Assembly: GCA_003344405.1 (NCBI GenBank) | Contig: NOWV01000022.1 | Location: 682,001 to 746,000 of the forward strand | Source of the DNA: Trichoplax sp. H2 | Lineage: Eukaryota; Placozoa; Uniplacotomia; Trichoplacea | Direction of reading: 5' to 3' | Length of the DNA stretch: 64,000 nucleotides | Part shown: piece by piece, positions 14,142 through 26,702 of the stretch | Layout of the letters: each line of letters opens with the position of its first letter | How positions within the stretch are numbered: the stretch's first letter is position 1 | Position numbers and translations under genes: made by a program | The notes under the pieces: generated by a model | The model's database searches: none | Told to the model about the DNA's origin: nothing | What the model saw: the letters and a program-made list of their open reading frames with translations, nothing else

Positions 14142-14943
14142 CTAATCTATGACTCAAAATATATTGTAACAGATTAAAACGTGTTATTTATGCAAGTTGA
14201 TGTAGTCCAATATTTTTAATTGAATTGTTGTTGATCATGCTAAATCCTATACGCTGTTGTAGTGGTGTATCAATATTGATCATCGTTGGCAGAAGAGTGG
14301 TAGATACGGTCTTCCAAAATATGATTAATTTATAAATTATGAAACTGTTACTACCGTTGAATCAAGAAATCGAAATGAATTGTACTAATATTACGATAAA
14401 AGGATATTAATCAATTTTGATCCGTAGAAATAGCTTGTAAAGCATTTGTAGGCGAAATAGGACGAAGTTCTTCGCTACTACCGTAGGAAAGAATAATAAA
14501 GCTAATAGTGAATACGATCAATGCTGTACGCCTACAAAGTGTGGCTATTGTCGTTCAACAAAACAATTTGAAAATTGTAATAATATACAATGGGTCATTG
14601 AATATACTGTCCTGTAGATGAGAAGGATGGGCTTTTTGTGCGTTCATAATTTGCGATTTTGAGTTTCTATCTACTATGCAAGGCTCTCAGAAGATTTATG
14701 TTTTCGCAGTTCAAGTTGCTATAATGCAATAAAATAGACGAGGATCTTCTTCCTTAGTAAAACAGTTATACAGTACTTACTTGGGAAGCTTACAGCTTGG
14801 TGGATTACGCGCAATTAAACGTTTGTAATCATAAATTATAGATGTATATTATTGCAGCACGTGAACATATTATCACAGCGTAGATACTTGAAGACAGCGG
14901 GTAATGAATGTACATGGAGGGGTTACTCTTTGCTCTTTTGATA

Positions 14944-15267
14944 TTACGGTATATCTATGAAAAATTCTTGTCTGTTGCAGATATACTCGTCAATAGCCAA
15001 CATTATAAAAAGAGTACTTGTATTGGTTACACTGACAGGTTCAAAGCAGATCGGATTATACGGATGCAATAACCACGTAGTGACCACTTTAACTTTTATA
15101 TAATTTTGTAGCATTGACCCGGACGGTACAGTAAAATGATGGACTTTTACGAATAATCTCACTTTTAGTAGTCTATGTTGAAGCACAGGTTTCACAGCAA
15201 TAGGAGAAACTGGCCCCACAAACGCACAGGATAGAAAGGGCGAAATGAAGAATACTGTACAATTAGA
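14944..15267 (-). other. unassigned 108-codon open frame, possible 3'-terminal exon
   Basis: An open frame on the minus strand ends with TAA at 14944 and is open back to 15267. Its composition is more protein-like than its surroundings: varied residues, Pro, Val, His and Trp, four Cys, and few Asn/Lys/Ile homopolymers. There is no early ATG, so it would have to be a terminal exon. A TTGTACAG that could act as an acceptor lies just inside its upstream end (about 15255). I recognise no domain. It may be a remnant or chance. Confidence 0.25.
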
Positions 15268-15763
15268 TCAGCTTAATTAAAGGGGTTCGATCATACAGTA
15301 CTGCCGCAGCGCAAGCACGAATCGGTTATTTATTGGACACTAACCAAATATACTGGTACAATGTAACGCAACGACTATAATAAGAGTATGTAGGAATAAT
15401 ATAGAGTAGCTGATTACATCGATCCAATCGCTCTTCTTCTCTTAGTACTGTACGTATCCAGATTGAGCTACTCGATTCAAAAGTAATGGCACTCCTGTTT
15501 ATTCTTGAGCAACTTGAATGGTTGTTTCTATTGTCGTATTCATACAGTAAGTATAATCGTTCAAGAATTTAATGTGTCTGAGAAAAGAATAAGATAGAGA
15601 ACAAAAACTGCCCATAATTAATATACTGTAAGCAATAAAAGGGTACACTGCAAAGTATGACAATGCAGTAAAATATTCTGATTCCCCCCTCCATTAATCT
15701 CGTTTTGGAGAAAATTCAAGGTAATTCATTATCCATTTCCTTACGATTTGAAGTCCAGTTCAC

Positions 15764-15832
15764 GCCACGCCCCTGGAATAGTGGTCTTCTATACTGTAGT
15801 ACTATGATAGACCACTCTTACAGGGGCGTGGC
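15764..15832. repeat. imperfect inverted repeat with 12-bp perfect ends
   Basis: GCCACGCCCCTG (15764-15775) is matched by CAGGGGCGTGGC (15821-15832). The complementarity continues inward through AGTGGTCT/AGACCACT to a CTGTAGTAC centre, giving a 69-bp hairpin. Its G+C-rich ends stand out in this sequence and suggest a miniature transposon-like element or foldback repeat. Confidence 0.7.
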
Positions 15833-15920
15833 AAGCCCTCTAAAATCGTTGAAAGATATTCATCTCTATTATACGGTACAGTACGGCGTACAGTGTACAT
15901 ACAGTCGAGACCCTTAGATT

Positions 15921-15969
15921 GTACACTATACAGTACAGTACAGTACAGTACTGTACAGTGTACAGTATG
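15921..15969. repeat. CAGTA/TACTG palindromic pentamer cluster upstream of RAD21
   Basis: The stretch is made almost wholly of overlapping CAGTA units that flip to TACTG and back, producing GTACTGTAC and GTACAGTGTAC palindromes. Weaker members continue to about 17260. It lies about 1.6 kb 5' of the RAD21 start codon. Confidence 0.85.
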
Positions 15970-17311
15970 TCTTTGAATTGTGAAGAAATGTAGTTTAAAT
16001 TTGGCTCTAATTCCAAGCAGATAGATCAATACAACTTTGAGCCATTGGCTCTTGATATTTTGATTACTTTTTATCGCAGTATTGCATAATTGTGTTTCTT
16101 TCAAGTTTCTAATACAAACGATGAATCGCTGTTGCATATTCGGTCGCTCCAGCCATTTTACAAGTCACGTCGTAATACCGGTCTGTATTGTACTGTACTG
16201 TATATCCTGTAAAGCAAAAAGATCGAAAGCAAACAGCATGGTGGAGAGACAGACGGACAATGGCTTGAAGTTTTTAAATTTGCCTTTACGGTAGTGTTTC
16301 ATGTCGGAAAGTTTATTTATTATTATTAATAAAAGGCCACTAACTATCGTCTATCCAGGCATTAGACCAGAGTCACCAGACCATAAACATTTCTAGTACT
16401 GTCTAGTTAGTACACACTCTACAGCATGTACTGTAGAGTATACCAGTGAGATTATTATTCCACTCACCGGTGATGATAATGGTAACTTTGGCGCAAAAGC
16501 CGTGTTTAAAATGACAACATTGATGATACACACGGACGTACTACTGTCCTTGCTGCCTCGTATACAGTAAAGTATGTCGGCAAGTTCATAAGTGCACACT
16601 GTACACCATTGCTGTCCAAATGAACTGCTAGCTTGGTTGGTTTACCGTCTGTAGGATAAGGTTTAGGATCCACTGATGAAGAAGATGATCATGCTTTTAC
16701 TTCTTATTCGACTAACTAGTGACTACTGCAGTATTAGAACGCTAGACAGCGACGACCAAGATGGGTTCAGGCAGATGCCATTGTCTTGTTTTCACTATCA
16801 AGTGGAAGCGCGTCATCACGTGATAGTATGGAAATTTGGAAGCGGGAAAGCAGTAGTAGATCGCTTGATTACAGTACAATGTACTTTGAAAGAAACGGTA
16901 TTTCCACAACGTGATCTTTTTCGTTCCAAAATACTCTAATATTGATCAAATTATGTAAAAAGTAATTCAAGCGATAGTGTATTAGTTGAACATTTCCAAT
17001 GCGTAGTTGAATTTCTGTTTTATATAGCACCTACGAAATAAGAACTAAACAAAGGCAAAGTTGGCTACAGTACAAGGTCAACTTATGGAGTGTACAGACT
17101 GTAGCACCTACAGTACAAAGGGTTGGAAAGATCTGTTGGAGACTGTAGTATGACCTTGATCACTACTAGACTGCCTGACGGAAATGGCTAAACTCCATAT
17201 GTACAGTATGCCTTCAACATCATGGACTGCTACAGTGGACTCTAGGCTTCAGACTGACAGTACTCCAGGTCGAACGACTGCTGGTTGCTCGAGCGTCACC
17301 CCCTGTCAACC

Positions 17312-17339
17312 CTGTGGCGTTTTCTTGCAAACGCCACAG
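17312..17339. repeat. perfect 11-bp stem, 6-nt loop hairpin
   Basis: CTGTGGCGTTT (17312-17322), loop TCTTGC, AAACGCCACAG (17329-17339). It lies about 200 bp upstream of the RAD21 ATG, so it could fall in the promoter or 5' leader and affect transcription or translation. The role is inferred only from position. Confidence 0.7.
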
Positions 17340-17535
17340 TTGGAAGTTTTGCCTGAGAAGGAGAAGAAGGCGCAAAAAGCAAATCCAAAACGTCGGGGAG
17401 CTAAATTATCGCATTGATTTAAGCCAATATCGATTGGAGACATCAAGTCTTGTAGTTTCTAATTGAATCTATACTATTCCTATCGACGAGTGTATCGATA
17501 TACTGAAGAGAATAGAGAGGAAAGTACTGTAAATC

Positions 17536-20500
17536 ATGTTTTATGCTCATTTAATCTTATCTAAGAAAGGCCCTTTGGCCAAGGTATGGTTAGCTGCTCA
17601 TTGGGATAAGAAGTTAACCAAAGCTCAAATTTACGAAGCGGATGTCAAATCATCTGTAGATAGTATTAAATCACCTCAAGTCAAGATGGCACTCAGAACA
17701 AGTGGTCATCTCTTACTAGGTGTAGTACGTATCTATTCACGCAAAGCCAAGTACTTATTGACCGATTGTAGCGATGCATTTGTCAAGATTAAAATGGCCT
17801 TTAGGCCAGGTGTTAACGTCGATTTACCAAAGGATAGTGAAGAAGCAGCTGCCAACGCTGTGACCTTACCTGAAGTTTTCCATGATTTCAACCTTTTAGA
17901 TGGCAATCAAAGGTACAACAGTTCATCTTTAATCGGATAACACGAATAGCTACAACGGATAAGAATAAACTTAAAATTAGGCTAGACTCGATTTAAAAAA
18001 AAAAAATGGATGCAATCAGTCAACTTTTCTCCAAATGTTGAAAATATCCCCACTACACATTACAACTGCCATTTTCTGTTGAAAATACTCAATACAGTAT
18101 GAAGAAAATCTCACCCTATTCTTACCATATTCAATCATTTTGTAGTTTGAAAATAAATCGAATTTAATCTACAATTGCCACTAGATAACATACTTACGAC
18201 ATCATCATCATTTTTATCAATCCATGTCGACTGATACAGTACTGGAGGAATTACGGATAGATAGATAAAATGGTCGTGTTATTCGACACACCATTTCAAT
18301 TCACTGACTAAATTCAATTTCTAACATGAAGTAATCTACTGTACGATAGTTTCACCTTTGGTTTCTATTGATTTGATACTAGTCGACGTTATTGTAGATA
18401 TTTCCATTGCTATGATTTCAGTCTTTGACGGCCAATAGCGAGATTGCCTTGTTGTAACTTTTCACGCGGATAACTACTGTATTCTGTAATCAAGGGAAAC
18501 AAATTGTAAATATTAGTTAGATATGTTAACTTATATGAATCGATTAATTAATCATGTATCAATGAATGAGTTTGTTAGACGAGGAATTTCAATGTTGTAC
18601 AAAGTAGATGCACTTTAATTAATGCGATATTGATCTCGTTGAGTGATGAAATATTTTCCACATTGTCATCATTGATACTTAATACTGTAAATGCCAATCA
18701 TACCTGTGATGCGTGGATCATATTGCCATTGCATTAACGTACTTGAAATTCCTTTGCTCGTGCACTCTTTACTGTGTATACATAGTGTTAATTTATAATC
18801 AATTTAACACTGTAAATACTATAATTACTCCAGACGTAATTTTAAACTTACTCTCTATTTTACACTTTACTGTAGTGCTTTGTGCTTTTCATCGATATGC
18901 TATCCATGGCTAGAGATGGAAAAATCTTTTTTAAGAGTCCAGTTATTGTGTCGCAAATTTTCAATTACTACACTACTATGCCAATTTTTAGCCATTTCCA
19001 ATAAATAAGACCCTAAAGAAGATACAAATTACTTTTAATAATATCATAGAACCTGCCATGTATCGCTGCAATAAGAAGAGGACTTAATGCATACAGTATA
19101 CCCGTCGATCTGCTCATAATTATAGTATAATGACTGATAATAAGAAATTCAGAAACTAGACACGCACGAGTAAACGTAACTGAACTGTAGGATAAAAGTA
19201 ATTACATACAGTAATTATTACTCCGTGTACATTTCAGTAAACTACGTATATTTAATAGACTCCGGCTCGATACTGTTAGTCATTGTAAGTTGCTCGTAAA
19301 TTATACAGTATAGTTGTTTTTTTTACTAATCATGTATCATGGGGTTTACAAATTAAAATCAAATTTATTGAAACTTTTTTATTGGAAATTTGTACTTAAT
19401 CGTGTGTATATATACTGTACACTATGGTGTTGCATATATTTTATATAGGTGTATGCCTCGTATCAGTGTATTATGACGAGCAACTCACACTGTCTGTAGT
19501 TGTAGATGTAATGATGGGAGATCCTATATTATTATTTTTAATTATGGTTTATTCCCTAGTTGATTAAGTTCGTAATAGTTTAGAAACAACAAATTTCTAC
19601 GCCTTCACACACTTATGTTCGATGATTCTTACAAGGGAAGCCTTTGCCTGAGTTGACATCTTTTACTTATTATAATTGCATTGTAGCTTCGATTTAGAAA
19701 TACAATTACCCAACATTAATCAATCTCGTGCCGAGGAAATCACCATGAAAGATGATTTTGGTCAAGCTTCAGTAATCTTTGCTGGTGAAGATGGCTTTGG
19801 TGAAATGCCTATGGATGATGAACAAGAGAGAGAAATTTTACGTCATGCTGAAGAGGAATCTTCATTGTATGACAAAAATCAACCAGTCGGCGTATTAGAT
19901 GAGAGCAGAAGCCTACAAAGTAAACATTTACTAGATGATAAATCAGTCGGCAAGGATAGTGTTGGATTAGACAACGAATTCTTGGAAGGTGAAGGCTTTG
20001 GTATGGATATAGAAGCTGCTAATTTGTTTGATAATGATGATAATGCATTCGGTGATATTGATGAGAAACGACTAGAAGAAGAAGAAAAAGATGCATTAGT
20101 TACTCCTGTTGATATCACCTTAAATAGCATCGATCAAATGGGCAAGACTGGTATTGCTGATGATACAACGTTGATACGAAATGATCAGGACCAGTTCGTA
20201 TTGGAACCTTTGGATATGACACAACAAAAAATTAATAATCGTATTAGACGAAAAAGAAAGTTGATCGTAGATACTAAACTGAAGCTATCAAAGAAATTTT
20301 TTGAAGATCAATTAAAGGATTCCTCAGATATTGTCCACAACTATCCTATTGAGCCTGCTACTAAGAAAGCACTACTTTGGAAAGGGACCCTTGATATAAA
20401 ACGTCTATTTCAATCCCCCATACATGAATGTTACGCCCTGAATTTATCCTTACATCCCAGGAATCACATGGGAGATGATAGGGAGTTGTTACGTGAGCAT

Positions 20501-21479
20501 GACATTTCTATTCCATCTCCTAGAATGGAGGATGACTATGAAAAGATTGGTAAGAATTGATATCTTTATGGCTTTTAATTACGGTAGTAACTTGCTAGGG
20601 CTTTGTTACGCTGGAGATGCCGTCAATCTTCAAAATTTAAACTAGAAATTGAGCCATTTATCAGTTAATAATGCAATCGAGTATAGCATAAAATAGCTTA
20701 TATTCCTGATGATTTATGCTCACTACGCTGAGGTAATATATATCTACAACCTTTGTTATTTATTAGTTTTGGATCCGACTGCTAACGAAAATGATGAAAC
20801 TGCAATAAACGATGAGCAACTTAATTTCGACGAAGGTGACGCGTACATACCTGAAGAAGATGTTAGCAAAGAGCCTCTGATGGAATCTAAAGTTGATGAA
20901 ATGCCTGAAGTTGATCTCAATGTCTCATTAGAGCCAGAGTTTACAAGTCAAGACGGCGCGGCACTTACTGAAAATCATAGGTATGATCATATTCCTACGA
21001 ATGACATGTGCTCTTTTATTACATATGGTACGATAAGATTGGTAACGCAACGTGATATGATATTACACTTGTTGTTTATTGTTGTATTACTAAATAATGC
21101 TTTGCTTAAATAGAACATGCTTATTATAATAACATTAACACTATATTGATAAGATCTAAACACTGCGATTGGATTATCCTTCAAAATTATTAAACTACTA
21201 AAAGTCGTATTAGTACTGTAAGTCAGTGTAAGCTTTATAGTAACAACTATACATATCAATAATGACCGTAGGTGGCAACAGCGAAGACAGCGCTTTCTGG
21301 AAAGCATAACGAAAATTGAAGCCGAAAATCGTAAAGCAACTTTCTTTGAAATTTGTAAGAAAAGTAACAAAAAGCAGGCTGCTGTCAAATTTTATACCCT
21401 GTTATTACTAGCAAAGCAGAGTGTTGTAAATGTTAAACAATCAGAAATTTACGGTGATATAGCTATCAATAAGCGATAA
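17536..21479 (+). CDS. RAD21: RAD21/SCC1 cohesin kleisin subunit, complete, 553 aa
   Basis: This is the kleisin that closes the SMC1-SMC3 ring of mitotic cohesin in the nucleus and is cut by separase at anaphase. Exons: 17536-17912, 19687-20549, 20767-20980, 21272-21479; all junctions are GT/AG and one frame runs throughout. The N-terminal domain (residues 1 to about 100) starts [22 protein letters not shown], with [20 protein letters not shown] further on. An acidic linker holds EILR (about 175-178) at the place of the ExxR separase site of animal RAD21. A basic RRKRKLIVD segment sits near residue 315. The C-terminal winged helix (about 487-553) contains [17 protein letters not shown]. At 553 aa it is slightly shorter than vertebrate RAD21 (~630), mainly in the acidic linker. 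Intron 1 is long for this window (1.77 kb). Identity is very sure. Confidence 0.96.
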
Positions 21480-22805
21480 AGTTATTTCTGTTAAATCCGT
21501 TCATAGATAATGATTATTTCTATCGGGTCACGATTCTATTGAATATTGTAAAATATTTTAATTGTAGTTTTTAACGGATAAAGAGGTTGTATCATTCGAA
21601 AAGGAATGAAGTATTTTCACGTTATATGTATACAACGTACATGTCAGAAATTTATTGCGTTTTATTATTTGCATTTTCGACTGTTAACTTTGTATCCGCG
21701 ATGTAATATAATAATAATAGGTATACTCTAGAATTAAGTTACACTCAGTTGATACTGTATGAAAGTTGTCAAGATCTTGGTAAATTACCAATTGTTTATT
21801 GTATTGGTTGTTAATTGATCCATAAATTGACTTTATAAACTTATAATAGAAAGCTCCGATATTTCAACTGTAGATCAGATTTCAAGAATTTGTATGTGCT
21901 TAGTAATGCGGTCTACAGATGTAACAATCCTACTATTTTGGAGCGAATTTTCAAAAAAAGTTATTTAGTTCACTACTTTCGGGCCATTCATAGAGGATAA
22001 TATATTAAATTTAACATTTGACCGTTGCTGTTTTAACGCCGTGCTTTTAATAAAATATATATGATAAATTAATTGTGTGTCTATATGGTATATCAGCATG
22101 TGATATATTATTAAAAAAGGTCAAAGCTTAAGGCTAGTTTATTGAATATATTTATTCATTAAAATAAGTAATCTCGAATAGGCTATCAAAACACTTCAAA
22201 AAATATAAATGAATGAAATTATAATACGATATAATGTAAATACAGACATGTATGTATATATAAGTCTATGACCACTATGTCTTATTAATTCGTTAAGGCA
22301 GTAATACTGCATCCTATAGAAAATGTAATCGTTCACAGAAAGTAAAATAGCTAAAGTAATAGCCTTAAAAATACAGTACCTTAAGGCGGAATGTAGAATC
22401 TAGATCTCTTGTAGATATACAAGTTCTTTTATAATTTTCATTCTTTTCTATTATATCACAATTCTATAAATGCAGGGCAGTGCTAGAACATTTACGATAA
22501 TCACAGTTTGAGAAAGTCTTTTCATAATTAATTAGTTTAGGGGTAAATAAAGTATAGAACCCAGTTTTAGATCCATGCAACTGTATGTACAAAATGGTAT
22601 ACATTTAAATCTATAATAACAGTTACGCGATTAATTGTCTATGACATCGCGAAAAGCTTCCGAGAGTATCGTACTGTATATACTTTAAGTATTATTGCGA
22701 GGATATGTAACATGAAGACGACTATAATGTTATCATATAGAATACAGTACGACACTAAACGCGTGTAGAATCGATATACAGGATATTTCGTTGCATTCTG
22801 CAACG
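21480..22805. other. convergent intergenic spacer (RAD21 3' / BFR1-like 3')
   Basis: A 1.3-kb spacer between two gene ends. I see no gene. It is A+T-rich with scattered AATAAA-like strings and should hold the two 3' UTRs. Confidence 0.6.
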
Positions 22806-25800
22806 TTAATCTTCGGTGTTCAATTCGTTTTCAGATTTATTGGCTTCATTATCTAGATCTGCCTCCGCACTTAACGTATCAGTCTCTATGGTGTCTGATA
22901 TTGGCGTATCATCATGGTCGGTGTAGCCATTTTCATTATTTTCTTCAGTTTTAGCGATTTCTCTTTTAGCAATTTCAGCGTCTTGTTCTGATTTATAATG
23001 TTTCTTATAGTACAAAACATGCAATATTGGTACGTCAGATACTTAAGACAGATAAAACACCCAACATCTGCTATAATTATTATTAATTTGCTGTAGTTTC
23101 GAAAATTATTTATTTACAAATAGACATACTAGCTTTCCTTGCAAAGTTTCCATTAATTGAGGTATTTCTGCAGTTGTTGCAGGTGCATGGAGGCTTAGAG
23201 ACAGAAATTGCTCAAAAACTTCCGTGTGATGATTTAATCTCTGTGCAGTACGTTTAAATTAAAGATAATACGTTACCCAAACTTGCCTTTTTATTACGTT
23301 ATGTACCATACTATAGCTGCATCTATCACTGCAACTTACTTTTGTATTAACTACTTTTCGATTTTTTCTTGCCCTTTTTTTATTCGATTTCTTAGTAACA
23401 GTCATAAATTCTTCATCATCATCAGATTTTTTGCTAATGAAGACTCCATCTGGATATTCAGAATTACTAATTTTATCTTCTTTTGGTCCTGTAGCATGAG
23501 TAAAAGTCAATTCATTCATGCCATGGAACGATTTATTGAACAACTTTGTAAATTTCTATTCGATAGCCGTAATATAGTACAAAATAGTCGGATAAATAGT
23601 CTTACCAGCAGCATCGTTAACATCATCTTGCGAGCGTACATCGACCGAACTACCAGTTCTTTGTAAATAAGTTATAAGGGAGCTACATGTCGTGATTTCG
23701 TTCTCGAACGGTAAAAGAGAATTTTCATACTCCTTACTGAAAAGAAATTATTTACACATCTTTATGTACCAAAGAGGTTATCTCTTAAAAATATACTTTA
23801 AGCAAAAATAATATTTGCGTCTATTTGATCGATGTTATTCATCTCTATTTAAATATATAGCAAATTATATTCCGTGCATACATTGCTAGTTGTCTTGCAA
23901 GTTCTCTTTCTTCTTTCCTTTTACTTCGTTCATCTTTACTACGTTTCATCATTTCTCTAGATTGCTTATTGTACATATTGAGTTCTTTGTAAAAATTTGC
24001 GGTTAACTCTCGTTTCTTATTATATAGGTCATCAATTTCTGAAAGAATAAGCCATCTTTAGATGAGGAATAATAATATAGATAATTTATGACAAGTACAA
24101 ATCGTTTATTCATTATAGCCAAAAGTAGTAAATGCTATTTCAACTGTTAGTAAATGATGTCAAATATAGCTATCATGTAATAGCAAATTTTTAAGAGTAC
24201 CTTTTCGTAAGCTATCTTTTTCAGCATACTTTTCACGAGCTTTTATTCTCGCATCATCGTTTTGTATCTTTAAAGATGAGATTGTCTCTTTTATTTTATC
24301 TTCTTTTGCTTTTAGCTCAGAGATTTCTTTACTGCACGCCTGAGTTAGATCAATACCATGTTTAATTACTGATTTTTAATGATAATATTGAGTCATTATT
24401 TTGTTAATAACTCATTAGTTCGATGTACATTGAGTAACCACTATTCTACCTAAATATTTACAAATCATAGTTCGTATGTAGTGACTCTTTGTTTAAATCT
24501 ATCTATCTATCTATCTGAAGCATTGCCTTACTAAATAACAATCACTGTAATGATATTAAAATGTTATAGTTTCGATTTTACTTACATCTTTAGCTTGCCT
24601 AATCTGTTTCACTTTATCTCGATCCTCATTAAGTGCTTGCTGAGATAAATTATAAGTCCTGTCAAGTGGTTATAAAATGTGGTAAGTAATCGCTTACAAC
24701 CTTGTAAAATGATGGTGCAAGTTCAGTAGCAAATATAGTGTATAATGAATGGGCTGACTATATATATATGTATATATATTTATTGGCATAGGTCAACTAT
24801 GAACCAATGCTAATTCAAGAGAGCAGAGCTGATAGGTTCACCGTGATAGAAATTCAATGTATTGTAAAAAATGAGCAGAGCATTAAAACCTACTTTAAAG
24901 TCTTTTTGGATCTTTTCATCGCATCAATTGTAGCTACTAAATGCTTTTCTTCCTTCAATGATAGACGCTGTACTTGCAATTGAAATTCAAGCTTCCTACA
25001 AGGAAAAATAATTAGGCTAACTCTAACCCTTAATGTACATTTATTCATATAATGTCTACAAGTGTAATGTATAAATTTGAACATTGTTAAAATGAAATAC
25101 AAAGTGATACTAGTCGTTCCGATAGCATAGTGTGTAAAATGCTTGATTTCTGAATCAAGTTAAGAAGGATTATACTCTATTTTTCGGTTTATAAAGAAAT
25201 GTCTTACGTTGACTGTTCTGTTATAATTGTTGTCGTCATGTATGCTATATTTTACGTATTATACGCGCTCCGATACTATTTTCATATTCAAAATTTGATT
25301 AATGTGTATTTACTAATGGATTAGTACTGTAGTATTGTATAATTGTGAGGTGTCATGTTACGCTACAAAATCCTAGTAAGTACTTGAAAAGGGCAAATCA
25401 ACAACAAATTCTATTAAAAATCATATAATATAGCTCTTAATGTATAACCCAAGGCAGACAGGTTAAATTCATAAGTTGCCCATTTGCAAAGATTAGGCAT
25501 AGCGTTTTAAAATTCTAGAAAGAAAGTACTAACTTGATAGCATCATCAATCGATTCTTGAGATTTGTAATGATGTAATCCGGCTAACAGCCTTGTAATAT
25601 TATTATTCTAGGTCAAGGAAAAGAAAGCATAGATCAATCAAGTACCTGAAAATAATTCTTCTTGTGGATAGATACTACTAGGCTTAAATTAAGAGTAAGT
25701 TATGCAAACATGTTGTTTGTACAATTCTAGTGTATCATACAGTACTGTACAATGGTGTAAAATAAGAAGACCACTGGGTGATTTGTATAATACAGTAGTA

Positions 25801-26702
25801 TATTATGGGGTAGGGTAGTACCAGTCCAGCAGTAATCTACTACCATTATACTGTAGAGTAGGTTACTTGCGTTATGGCTTGTGCTATCGTTTTGGCTACC
25901 ATTTGACATACAGCTTGATGATTTCTCGAATAGACTGTAGACAATTAGTAAGAATGCTTTCTTTTGATAGCATGGCCTCTAGCACTACAGTCGCTAAGAC
26001 TTGTAAGCGATACACACAGATTATGAACTGGTGATTATTAATAAGGGTGAATCGACAGTCGTTGTTACAACTTGATCGCCATACCTTTTCAGCCACTTGC
26101 TTATTAAGGGCTTTCAGCTCTTCATCTGTGCTTCTTCTTCTATCGACGATGTTTTGCTTTTCATTGCGAATCTCTGCAAGTTCATTAATCAATTTATCCT
26201 TCTTTGCAGTAGATTCAGAACTGGTTTGCGGAAGAGGCTTGACGATCGATTTCTATACCCATACAAAAGGAGAGTTGTTTTATCATTCAAGCCTATCAAT
26301 TCGATGTTGTCTAAATTAGAAATGTGGTAGCGGCATCAGTACATACAATTCGCTTTTCTTTTTCCTTAATTTCCTCCTTTAATAGTTCGATATCGTCATT
26401 GAATTTTTTCCGATTAGGTGGTCGTAATTTTCGCATTTTGGAAGCTGTCAATAGAGTTTGGCATTGAGGATTTATTTGATTATTGATTACCGTATCGATG
26501 AATTAATCAGCGTTAATTACTAAACAGCCTAGGGTATGACTTCGATTATGATATTACCATGCACAAGATTGTACCATTTCAACAACATGATGAATTAATC
26601 CATCTATCCTGTCCATTTGATTATTATACTGTACAAGATTGAATTGGTTTTTCGTCTGATCGTACCTGTCTCGTTCGCCTCCATGTCATCATTCTCGGCC
26701 AT
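22806..26702 (-). CDS. BFR1-family (nuclear segregation protein) coiled-coil RNA-associated protein, 480 aa
   Basis: In fungi Bfr1 binds mRNA and polysomes at the ER and affects secretion and nuclear segregation; the animal role is poorly known. Thirteen exons (minus, 5' to 3'): 26666-26702, 26347-26444, 26085-26252, 25912-25934 (a 23-nt microexon), 25534-25590, 24894-24995, 24586-24658, 24201-24339, 23882-24038, 23606-23736, 23340-23488, 23130-23240, 22806-23003. They sum to 481 codons in one frame, close to yeast Bfr1 (470). Family marks: RPPNRKKFNDDIELLKEEI near the start, AGLHHYKSQESIDDAIKKLE, then EIDDLYNKKRELTANFYKEL, EYENSLLPFENEI and FEQFLSLSLHAP...IPQLMETLQGKL. It is almost wholly charged helix, with no signal or membrane segment. 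It ends in an acidic tail. Start ATG at 26702 is the first in frame. It shares an upstream region with RIOK3. Confidence 0.82.
24498..24518. repeat. (CTAT)n microsatellite in a BFR1-like intron
   Basis: Five consecutive CTAT units lie in the intron between the exons at 24586-24658 and 24201-24339. It is an ordinary tetranucleotide repeat. Confidence 0.8.

Larger units (their letters stand above)
10303..14943. other. non-coding interval upstream of the cyclase exon
   Basis: No open frame here resembles a known protein. The interval contains a near-perfect 20-bp inverted repeat at 12016-12060, a three-copy tandem array at 12865-13410 and a homopolymer G run at 14132-14141. Confidence 0.5.

Noticed and set aside
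15270-15300. GGTTCGATC resembling a tRNA T-loop
   Set aside because: Flanking bases do not pair as a T-stem and no D-arm or anticodon arm is at the right distance.
15802-16137. 111-codon minus frame
   Set aside because: Its C-terminal half is a translation of the TACAGTA repeat (HCTVLYCTVLY-like). No plausible protein.
16676-16939. 87-codon plus frame starting with a hydrophobic leader
   Set aside because: The signal-peptide-like start is short and the rest matches nothing. Too weak to call a gene.
17184-17417. 77-codon plus frame 5' of RAD21
   Set aside because: Overlaps the perfect hairpin and pentamer copies, is biased in composition and has no recognised domain. It may be leader sequence.
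23283-23666. 127-codon plus frame over BFR1-like exons
   Set aside because: Shadow of two real minus-strand exons and their intron. No plausible protein.
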